A stretch of DNA of 5,657 nt from Gammaproteobacteria bacterium (GTDB taxonomy: Bacteria > Pseudomonadota > Gammaproteobacteria > Steroidobacterales > Steroidobacteraceae). Below are positions 1-5,250 of this stretch, in pieces. The stretch's first letter is position 1. Every line of letters begins with the position of its first letter. A program made the position numbers and the translations under genes. Location: assembly GCA_030040235.1 (NCBI GenBank), contig JASHUC010000227.1, positions 1-5,657 of the forward strand, in the 5' to 3' direction. The notes under the pieces are model-generated. The model made no database searches, was not told where the DNA came from, and worked only from the letters and a program-made list of their open reading frames with translations.

Positions 1-493
1 TACCCCCGGAATCGCCGGGGAGAAGGGCTGGGAGGCCGGCTTTCAGGCCGACATTCTCGCCGCGGTACGCGGCTCGGAGACTGCGCTGCCGTTCCTCAAG
101 CAGTCCAGGTCCGGCGCCATCGTCTTCATCGCGAGCATCTCGGGGGTGATGTCGAAGGCGCTCAAGGCGCCCGGCATTCTCGCCTACGGCTCGTGCAAGG
201 CGGCGCTCATCGCCTACGGCGCGCAGCTCAGCAAGGAAGTGGCCAAGGACGGCGTGCGCGTGAACATGGTTTCCCCCGGACCGATCTATTTCAAGGAGGG
301 CCCGTGGGACTTCATCAAGCAGCGCGCCCCGGCGGCCTATGAGGATGCGCTTCAGCACTGTGTCATCGGCCGGCTGGGCAAGCCCGAGGACATCGCATCG
401 GCGGTCGTGTTCCTCGCAAGCCCGAAATCGGGCTTCACCGTCGGGCAGAACCTGCAGGTCGACGGCGGCTACATGGAGCACATCGCGTTCTGA
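1..493 (+). CDS. Short-chain dehydrogenase/reductase (SDR), C-terminal part, 5' end outside the window
   Basis: The reading frame is open from base 2 to a TGA at 491-493 and gives 163 visible residues. This is a classical SDR, an NAD(P)(H)-dependent oxidoreductase with a Rossmann fold. The visible part covers helix alphaE, the IVFIAS strand with the likely catalytic Ser (visible residue 45), the YGSCK active-site motif (Tyr62 and Lys66 in Y-x3-K), the VNMVSPGPI loop that contacts the nicotinamide, the GRLGKPEDIASAVVFLAS helix, and the C-terminal VDGGY motif. The glycine-rich TGxxxGxG cofactor site and about 90 N-terminal residues lie upstream of the window, so NAD versus NADP preference cannot be judged. 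An internal GTG/ATG at 146/149 is not the start, because homology continues well upstream of it. The substrate cannot be inferred. The gene ends 4 bp from the stop of the convergent regulator gene, so it is probably not part of the molybdenum cluster. Confidence 0.93.
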   Translation, partial: TPGIAGEKGWEAGFQADILAAVRGSETALPFLKQSRSGAIVFIASISGVMSKALKAPGILAYGSCKAALIAYGAQLSKEVAKDGVRVNMVSPGPIYFKEGPWDFIKQRAPAAYEDALQHCVIGRLGKPEDIASAVVFLASPKSGFTVGQNLQVDGGYMEHIAF

Positions 494-497
494 AGCG

Positions 498-1646
498 CTA
501 CTTCGCCGTGCGCGGCCACCAGGGCAGCGCCTCATCCATCGCGAGCAACGCGCCCGGCGCGGATGGCAGCTCGTAACCGGGCAAGCCGGCAAGCACCGCT
601 CGCCAGCCTCGCCCTGCGAGAAAATCGCGCAGCCGCTCGACCGCCGGCAGCTCGAGGTTGCGGCTCGAGCAGGCGAGGAAGTAGTTTTCCTCGATGACCG
701 GAACGAAGTGCAAGCCGAATTGCAGTGCCGCGGCCTCGACTCCGACGCCCGCATCGACCACCCCGCTCGCCACACACAGCGCGACCGCCAGGTGCGTGTG
801 CTCGATGTGCTCGAAATACCCACGCAGGCTCGCAGGCTCGATCCGATGCTCCTGAACGAGGTGATCCACGAGCATCCGCGTGCCCGAGCCCGCCTGGCGG
901 TTCACGAACCGCAGCCGAAACTGCGCGATATCCGGGAACGATTTGATGATCGTCGCGTGCTCGGCTCGCACCATCAAGCCCTGGGTACGCCGCGAGAAGG
1001 CGATCAGCTTCTGTTCGGCGGGCTTCAGCAGCCGCTTGAGTGCGGTGGCGAATACCGGTGCGTTGCAGCGGAGCGCCGGCACGTGAAAGCCGGCGATGAG
1101 ACAGCTGCGCTCGTTGAGCGCGCGCAGAGCGTCCGCACTGCCGAGAAAGCCGACATCGAGGTACAGCTGGGATGCCGCTGCGAGTTGCTGTTGCAGCAGC
1201 GGCAGCGCGAGATCGTGGCTCGCACGCACGCTGAGGAGCTGGTAGCGCTCATCCCGCGCCTCGGCCAGCACCCGCGCCAGCTCGCAACGCAACGCCTCGA
1301 AGTGTGGTTGCATGCGAACGCGGGCACGGCGCTCTGCCCATAACAGCTTTTCGGCGAACGCGGTGGGGCGCGCGCGCCGGCCCTGGGACCAGCTGATGAG
1401 GGGCTGACCGAGCACCGCCTCCCACCGTCTGAGGTTGCCCCACGCGTGGCGGTAGGAGCAGCCGAGGAGCCGGGCCGCGTGCCGGATGGAGCCACCCTGG
1501 CTGACGGCGGTGAGCAGCTCGAACAGCGGGTTGCCCAGCACGCCCCCACCGGGCTCGTGGGGCTCGAAGACGGGTCGCAGCGCCTCGAGTCCCGGCGCCT
1601 TGGGCGCGCTACGCTTCCAGCTCTTGTCTATCTTGGTCGGGGGCAC
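498..1646 (-). CDS. One-component transcriptional regulator: ModE/LysR-type winged helix fused to a PBP-like sensor domain
   Basis: The product is about 382 residues from the GTG at 1646. Residues 39-85 form a ModE/LysR-type winged helix (GGSIRHAARLLGCSYRHAW, then the wing GQPLISW), followed by a helical linker. From about residue 135 it matches the periplasmic-binding-protein-like domain often found fused to such helices or to MoeA. Diagnostic pieces are QGLMV (222-226), NRQAGSGTR (249-257), HTHLAVA (285-291), DAGVGVEAAA (298-307) and FVPVIEENY (314-322). There is no signal peptide, so it should act in the cytoplasm as a DNA-binding sensor. Its place behind fdhD, in a molybdenum-cofactor cluster, suggests a molybdate, tungstate or cofactor ligand; this is inference. 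The start is uncertain: GTG 1721 and ATG 1715 would overlap fdhD by more than 100 bp, GTG 1646 by 38 bp, and GTG 1541 would leave almost no sequence before the helix. None has a convincing ribosome-binding site. It is probably cotranscribed with and translationally coupled to fdhD. Confidence 0.85.
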   Translation of the reverse strand: MPPTKIDKSWKRSAPKAPGLEALRPVFEPHEPGGGVLGNPLFELLTAVSQGGSIRHAARLLGCSYRHAWGNLRRWEAVLGQPLISWSQGRRARPTAFAEKLLWAERRARVRMQPHFEALRCELARVLAEARDERYQLLSVRASHDLALPLLQQQLAAASQLYLDVGFLGSADALRALNERSCLIAGFHVPALRCNAPVFATALKRLLKPAEQKLIAFSRRTQGLMVRAEHATIIKSFPDIAQFRLRFVNRQAGSGTRMLVDHLVQEHRIEPASLRGYFEHIEHTHLAVALCVASGVVDAGVGVEAAALQFGLHFVPVIEENYFLACSSRNLELPAVERLRDFLAGRGWRAVLAGLPGYELPSAPGALLAMDEALPWWPRTAK

Positions 1647-2460
1647 AGGTGTAGCAGAGGTAACGCCCGCGCGCGGCGTGACCGAACAGGGACATTCCGA
1701 GTCGCGCGGCGACATCCACACACGCGCTCGTGAGGCCTTTGCGTGAGACGACGGTGGGGATTGCGAGCTGCGCTGCCTTCAATACGGTCTCGGCGGTCAG
1801 TCGCCCCGTCATGAAGAGAATCTTGCCGGCACCCGTGACCCCATGCAGCAGCATCCAGCCGGTGACGATGTCGAGCGCGTTGCGCCGGCTCACGTCCTCG
1901 ACACTGGCCCACAGCTCCGGGCCTTCGAACAGCGCGCAGCCGTGCACTGCTCCTGCGGCGCGGTAGATGCCACCGTCCTGCGGTAGGTTCGCAAGCATCG
2001 CGAGCACGGTCTCCCCGGAGACGTGCGCGGGCGCCAGCGCGGGCCGTTGCTGCGCCCCCGCCGCAGGAGCCTGGGTCCGTACCGTGGCGGCACCGCTCGG
2101 CCAATCGACGGTGATGGACTCCAAGCCCGTCACATCGGTGATCAGCTGCCGGCTCCAGAGATAGCCGGTCACCAGCCAGGCCGGGCTCGCCCCGAGCGTC
2201 CAGAGGGTCGTGATCTCCCGGCCATCGAGGAGGATGCGCAGCGGCCGCTCGATGGGCACGCGGATCGCGTGCTGATCCCCGTATTGATCGATGACCCGCA
2301 TCGACCTGGTGAGCTCAGCGGGAGGACAGTCCAGATGCGGCCCGTGGGCGACCGGTGCACGTTCGCGTGCCCTCGGGCCCATCACGAGAGCGGCGTGGGT
2401 GGCAGCCTCGAGCGCTACGTCGTGGCCCATACGGCTTGATGCACTTACGACCAGTGGCAT
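1609..2460 (-). CDS. fdhD: FdhD-family formate dehydrogenase accessory protein, variant lacking the usual Cys pair
   Basis: The product has 283 residues, close to the family's usual length. FdhD binds Mo-bisMGD and passes sulfur from the cysteine desulfurase IscS to the cofactor of formate-dehydrogenase-like enzymes in the cytoplasm. The family pattern is clear: PIERPLRILLDGREI (69-83), GYLWSRQLI (99-107, the usual G-[FY]-L-x-x-E-G-I-I), AGAVHGCALF (169-178), EDVSRRNALDI (188-198, usually EDVGRHNAVDK), MTGRLTAETVLKAAQLAIPTVVS (217-239, usually SGR.s.Emv.Ka) and GRYLCYT (265-271). The loop that normally carries the sulfur-transfer motif CGxCG (about 129-148) has no cysteine, whereas C269-Y-T-C272 lies near the C-terminus. 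Codon bias is continuous through the loop, so a frameshift is not indicated. The ATG at 2460 is the longest start; the ATG at 2430 (Met11) is also possible, and neither has a good Shine-Dalgarno sequence. It is divergent from moeA and overlaps the regulator gene. It may be a non-catalytic or specialised maturation factor. Confidence 0.87.
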   Translation of the reverse strand: MPLVVSASSRMGHDVALEAATHAALVMGPRARERAPVAHGPHLDCPPAELTRSMRVIDQYGDQHAIRVPIERPLRILLDGREITTLWTLGASPAWLVTGYLWSRQLITDVTGLESITVDWPSGAATVRTQAPAAGAQQRPALAPAHVSGETVLAMLANLPQDGGIYRAAGAVHGCALFEGPELWASVEDVSRRNALDIVTGWMLLHGVTGAGKILFMTGRLTAETVLKAAQLAIPTVVSRKGLTSACVDVAARLGMSLFGHAARGRYLCYTCAPDQDRQELEA

Positions 2461-2540
2461 CCATTATGATACTCGCAGGATAACACTCGGACATTCCTGC
2501 AGCTTTAGGAAAGCGAGGCTCTACGGCAATCAGTCCCGCA
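2461..2540. promoter_or_regulatory. Divergent fdhD / moeA control region
   Basis: These 80 bases separate two divergent Moco genes and are the most AT-rich stretch of the window. They should therefore hold both promoters. TATGAT at 2465-2470 resembles a -10 box for moeA, but no -35 box stands at the normal distance. Read on the minus strand, CATAAT (2468 to 2463) could be a -10 box for fdhD; it would place the transcript start near 2456 and favour the fdhD start at 2430 over 2460. These box assignments are weak and by eye only. The location, between the two arms of a cluster that encodes its own likely regulator, is the main support. Confidence 0.4.
2475..2500. repeat. Inverted repeat GCAGGA-N14-TCCTGC, candidate operator or leader hairpin
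   Basis: GCAGGA at 2475-2480 is matched perfectly by TCCTGC at 2495-2500, with a 14-base spacer. The match does not extend outward. The dyad sits in the middle of the divergent fdhD-moeA gap, just downstream of the -10-like TATGAT. It could be a binding site for a dimeric regulator such as the one encoded nearby, or a small hairpin in the moeA leader. A six-base dyad can arise by chance in GC-rich DNA. Confidence 0.3.
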
Positions 2541-3725
2541 ATGGCGCTGCAGGCGATCGAGGAGCGGATGGCGCCGCTTCCCATCGAGTCGCGTCCACTT
2601 GCGCTCAGCATCGGCCGCACGCTGCGCAAGGACATCTATGCCGAGCGAGACAATCCGCCGTTTGATCGGGTCTGCATGGACGGCATGGCCATTCACAGCG
2701 CCGCCGGAGACGGCAAAGCCCGGCGCTTCGCCATCGAGGCGACGCAACGAGCGGGGACACCGGCGCTCGCACTCTCGCGAGGCGAGAATGCCATCGAGGT
2801 CATGACCGGCGCCGTGCTGCCGCGGGGCACCGATTGCGTGATCCCGCTCGAGGAGTACGAGCTTCTCGATGGGGTGGCGACGCTCAAGGGCGAGGTGCTC
2901 GTAGAGCCCCACCGCAACGTGCAGCTGCGCGGCTCGGACAGTCAGCCGGGGGTGCCGATGCTCAGAGCCGGCGTGCGGCTGGGCGCCGCGGAGATCGCCG
3001 TTGCAGCCTCTGCCGGATTGTCCAGCGTGAGTGTGAGTGCGGAACCCTCCTTCGCGGTGATCTCCACCGGAGACGAGCTCGTGGAGCCGGGACAGCCGAT
3101 CGCGGAGCACCAGGTGCGCCGCTCGAACGCGTACGCGCTGATCGCCGCGCTTCGCGAGCACCATTTTCACAGTGTCGTGAACGATCATGTGCTCGACAGC
3201 GAAGGGATGCTGCACGAGCGCCTGGGACGGCACCTCGCCGCATCGAATGTCCTCATCCTCAGCGGCGGTGTGTCGAAGGGGAAGTTCGACCTGGTGCCGA
3301 AGGTGCTGAAGGAGTTGCGGGTCGAGGAGGTCTTCTACCGCGTGGCGCAGCGGCCCGGAATGCCGATGTGGTTCGGTATCGGCCCATCGGGTCAGGCCGT
3401 GTTCGGTTTGCCGGGCAACCCCGTCTCGACGCTCGTGTGCCTGATTCGCTATGTCATTCCGGGCGTCGCCGCGGCCATGCGCGCTGCGCGCACGCCGCGC
3501 GAACCGGTCGCGCTCGCCGCCGCTCTCGAGCTCAGACGCACGTTCACGTCCTTCATTCCCGTGTGCCTCGAGCACGATGCGCTCGGGCAAGCGCGTGCGC
3601 GGCCGCGCATGCCCCACGGCTCCGGGGATTTTCTGGCGCTCGCCGGGACGGATGGATTCGTCGAGCTTCCGCCGCGGTCCGATCCGTTTCCCGAGGGCTT
3701 CGTGGGCGATCTTTACCGCTGGTAG
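2541..3725 (+). CDS. moeA: Molybdopterin molybdenumtransferase MoeA
   Basis: The product has 394 residues; the family is usually about 400-410. MoeA inserts molybdate (or tungstate) into adenylylated molybdopterin in the cytoplasm, the last common step of Moco synthesis. Visible motifs are PPFDRVCMDGMAIH (39-52, the PPFDxSxMDGYA element, with Asp47), MTGAVLPRGTDCVI (88-101), NVQLRGSD (126-133), ISTGDELVEPG (174-184, with Glu179), SGGVSKGKFD (241-250, with Asp250) and VFGLPGNPVS (287-296). The last 90 residues form domain IV. The usual KPGKP motif reads RPGMP (271-275), so its second lysine is Met. The ATG at 2541 is the only standard start after the in-frame stop at 2481, but it lacks a ribosome-binding site at the right distance and similarity to MoeA begins a few codons upstream (about 2529). 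The gene is divergent from fdhD and converges on mobA with a 23-bp gap. A divergent MoeA paralogue is possible; the family call is firm. Confidence 0.94.
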   Translation: MALQAIEERMAPLPIESRPLALSIGRTLRKDIYAERDNPPFDRVCMDGMAIHSAAGDGKARRFAIEATQRAGTPALALSRGENAIEVMTGAVLPRGTDCVIPLEEYELLDGVATLKGEVLVEPHRNVQLRGSDSQPGVPMLRAGVRLGAAEIAVAASAGLSSVSVSAEPSFAVISTGDELVEPGQPIAEHQVRRSNAYALIAALREHHFHSVVNDHVLDSEGMLHERLGRHLAASNVLILSGGVSKGKFDLVPKVLKELRVEEVFYRVAQRPGMPMWFGIGPSGQAVFGLPGNPVSTLVCLIRYVIPGVAAAMRAARTPREPVALAAALELRRTFTSFIPVCLEHDALGQARARPRMPHGSGDFLALAGTDGFVELPPRSDPFPEGFVGDLYRW

Positions 3726-3739
3726 AGCGGCCGTCGTTT

Positions 3740-3766
3740 CTCGCGCGATCAGAATCGGTCCGCGAG
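3740..3766. repeat. Inverted repeat at the moeA/mobA convergence, possible transcript-end hairpin
   Basis: CTCGCG (3740-3745) is complementary to CGCGAG (3761-3766) across 15 bases. It begins 15 bases after the moeA stop and runs into the last codons of mobA, which is read from the other strand. A hairpin here could end transcription from both sides, but neither strand has a following T run, so it is not a typical intrinsic terminator. The match may be chance in this GC-rich DNA. Confidence 0.2.
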
Positions 3767-4354
3767 GGCGGCGAGATCGGCCTGCGTGTTGATGTTGGCA
3801 AACGCCTCTTCCGTCTCGAAGCGCACGCGGACGGCCCCGACGCTTTCCAGAACGCGCCACGTGGCCGGATGGGCCCCGCCCGCGAGAGCCTGCGTCACCG
3901 CGCCGAGCGCACCCACGGGCCAGAGTGCACACAAGGGCTCCGGTCCCCGGGCGGTCTCGGCCATCGCGGCCGCAGACCCGGCGGCGGCGATCAGCCGGGC
4001 GAAGAGGTCATCGGGCAGCAGCGGGACGTCACACGGGCTCACAGCAACCGCTCGAGCCTCCAGGCTCTTGGCCCACGCAAGCCCAGCCTTGACGCCGGCG
4101 AGCGGACCCGCGGCATCGCCGGGGGCGTCATGCAGCAGCGTCAGGCTCTGGGCTCGGGCCAGCGCCTCGGCCTCGGTCCCGGGGCGCACGTTGACCGCAA
4201 CTGCGACGCAGCTTCTCTGCAATCGCTCGACCGCCCAGAGCAGAAGCGGTCTGCCCCTGAGGAGGGCAACCGCCTTCTCACCGCCGAAGCGAACCGAGCG
4301 ACCGCCCGCAATGACAACGCCCACCACGGCGCCCGCGACGTGTGGCTCCGGCAT
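3749..4354 (-). CDS. mobA: Molybdenum cofactor guanylyltransferase MobA
   Basis: The product has 201 residues, normal for the family. MobA transfers GMP from GTP to Mo-molybdopterin, forming the MGD cofactor used by DMSO-reductase-family enzymes. The N-terminal nucleotide-binding signature is VVIAGGRSVRFGGEKAVAL (13-31), equal to the LAGGxSxRMGxDK loop with Lys27. It is followed by DAPGDAAGPLAGVKAGL (76-92), AVSPCDVPLLPDDL (104-117, with the metal-binding Asp109), PLCALWP (140-146) and the C-terminal FANINTQADL (185-194). RFGGEK in place of the more usual RMGxDK is a tolerated variation. The ATG at 4354 is preceded by GAGGCGGG, a plausible though close ribosome-binding site. The gene is divergent from the modA-like gene and converges on moeA. 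It stands apart from mobB, which is on the other strand about 900 bp away. A CTP-specific MocA-type transferase is less likely because the overall pattern and length fit MobA. Confidence 0.93.
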   Translation of the reverse strand: MPEPHVAGAVVGVVIAGGRSVRFGGEKAVALLRGRPLLLWAVERLQRSCVAVAVNVRPGTEAEALARAQSLTLLHDAPGDAAGPLAGVKAGLAWAKSLEARAVAVSPCDVPLLPDDLFARLIAAAGSAAAMAETARGPEPLCALWPVGALGAVTQALAGGAHPATWRVLESVGAVRVRFETEEAFANINTQADLAALADRF

Positions 4355-4410
4355 CCCGCCTCAGGACGATTCTCGTAACATAGGGCAGTGTAGCAGTGAG
4401 AACGCAAAGC
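4355..4410. promoter_or_regulatory. Divergent mobA / modA-like gene control region with short direct repeat
   Basis: This gap of about 56 bases must hold the start signals of both divergent genes. It contains GCAGTG twice (4385-4390 and 4393-4398), an 8-base period that sits across the alternative GTG start of the modA-like gene. A weak -10-like TAACAT lies at 4376-4381, and TTCTC (4370-4374) is mirrored by GAGAA (4398-4402). No sequence resembling the AT-rich ModE operator was found. The region call rests on gene orientation; the individual elements are weak. Confidence 0.3.
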
Positions 4411-5250
4411 ATGGGCCCAACCACACGCATTCGCCGGTATCGTCAGCTCGCCGCCGCGGTTTGCCTCGCGTCGGGCCTCGTCGCGGCGCCGCTCGCCCGC
4501 GCCCAGCCGGTCGAGATCTTCGCCGCGGGTAGCCTTCGCACGGTGGTCGGTGAGCTCGCCAAGGACGCACGCTCGGCCTTCGGGGTCGAGGTCAAAGCCG
4601 AATTTGGCGGCTCGGGGACGCTTCGCGAGCGCATCGAGAAAGGCGCATCGCCGGATCTGTTCCTGTCAGCCGATCTCGCCTCCCCACGCAGGCTCCAAGC
4701 GCTCGGCCGAACGGTGGTCCCCGTCATACCGTTCGCGCGCAACCGCGTGTGCATCGTCTCGCGCGGTTCGCTGCATGTGACGGCAGGCGACCTGATCGAC
4801 CGCTTGCTCGCCACAGACACCCGAATCAAGACCTCCAATCCGAGCGCAGACCCCGGAGGCGCGTACGCCTTTGCGATCTTTGACCGCATCGAGGCGCTGC
4901 ATCCGGGATCCGGGGCGCTGCTCGAGGAGAAGGCACGCAGATCGATGCAGCTCACGGCCCGGCCGGCCCGTGCGAATCAAAGCGCCGCCGCGGCGCTCTT
5001 CGCATCCAAGCAGATCGATGTGCTCATCACCTATTGCAGCGGTGCCCCGGCGCTCGAGAAGCAGGTCCCCGGGCTCGCGAGCCTCCCGGTTCCTGCGCCG
5101 CTCGATCCCCATCCCATCTACGGCGCAGCCGTGTTGTCCTCCAAGCCCGAGGCGATGCGGCTCATGCTCTATCTCCTCTCCGACAAAGGGCAGCTCATCG
5201 TTTCAAACGCCGGGCTCGTGCCGCTCGCCTCGCCCGGGAATTCGCGGTGA
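4411..5250 (+). CDS. Periplasmic molybdate/tungstate-binding protein, ModA-like
   Basis: The product has 279 residues from the ATG at 4411; a GTG at 4396 would add five. The N-terminus is a Sec signal peptide: arginines at 6-9, a hydrophobic core at about 13-29, and a likely cut after ARA (Ala31). The mature part follows the ModA fold: VEIFAAGSLRTVV (34-46, oxyanion Ser41), AEFGGSGTLRERIEKGASPDLFLSAD (63-88, Ser68), FARNRVCIV (108-116), NPSADPGGAYA (143-153), ANQSAAAALFASKQIDVLITY (188-208, Tyr208 at the position of the ligand-binding Tyr of ModA) and a C-terminal PEAMRLMLYLLSDKGQ (246-261). The usual YxTDA reads YCSGA here, so this is a divergent branch and the gene symbol is withheld. It should capture an oxyanion and feed an ABC transporter, but no modB or modC is in view. 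Its TGA overlaps the GTG of mobB, so the two are translationally coupled. Tungstate or a related oxyanion are alternatives to molybdate. Confidence 0.8.
   Translation: MGPTTRIRRYRQLAAAVCLASGLVAAPLARAQPVEIFAAGSLRTVVGELAKDARSAFGVEVKAEFGGSGTLRERIEKGASPDLFLSADLASPRRLQALGRTVVPVIPFARNRVCIVSRGSLHVTAGDLIDRLLATDTRIKTSNPSADPGGAYAFAIFDRIEALHPGSGALLEEKARRSMQLTARPARANQSAAAALFASKQIDVLITYCSGAPALEKQVPGLASLPVPAPLDPHPIYGAAVLSSKPEAMRLMLYLLSDKGQLIVSNAGLVPLASPGNSR

Noticed and set aside
492..530. Small hairpin-like matches (GAAG/CTTC, GCGCT/AGCGC) at the SDR/regulator convergence
   Set aside because: The stems are only 4-5 bp, have no T tract and lie mostly inside the regulator's coding sequence, so they do not support a terminator.
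339..1343. 334-codon plus-strand open frame opposite the regulator
   Set aside because: It overlaps the end of the SDR gene out of frame and the regulator in antisense. The translation shows no domain, while both overlapped genes have strong family signatures.
2041..2100. GSCGGG in another minus-strand frame, at the place where FdhD should have SCGxCG
   Set aside because: It would need two compensating frameshifts and still gives only one cysteine. Third-position GC bias is steady in the fdhD frame through this stretch, so the match looks like coincidence. Read-level confirmation would settle it.
2461..2540. Moco riboswitch upstream of moeA
   Set aside because: Eighty bases are too few for the known Moco RNA motif plus expression platform, and no comparable set of paired helices was found.
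2505..3932. 475-codon minus-strand open frame opposite moeA
   Set aside because: It has Arg/His-rich low-complexity composition and no recognisable domain, and it lies opposite a gene with clear MoeA motifs. This is typical of antisense open frames in high-GC DNA.
2834..4378. Long plus-strand open frame of 514 codons crossing moeA and mobA
   Set aside because: It is a shadow of GC-rich coding: it covers the 3' two thirds of moeA out of frame and all of mobA in antisense. Its translation is Arg/Ala-rich without any family motif.
4370..4402. TTCTC-N23-GAGAA dyad and GCAGTG direct repeat as ModE operator
   Set aside because: The arms are five bases with a long spacer, and nothing resembles the AT-rich ModE consensus. 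It is kept only as part of the divergent control region.
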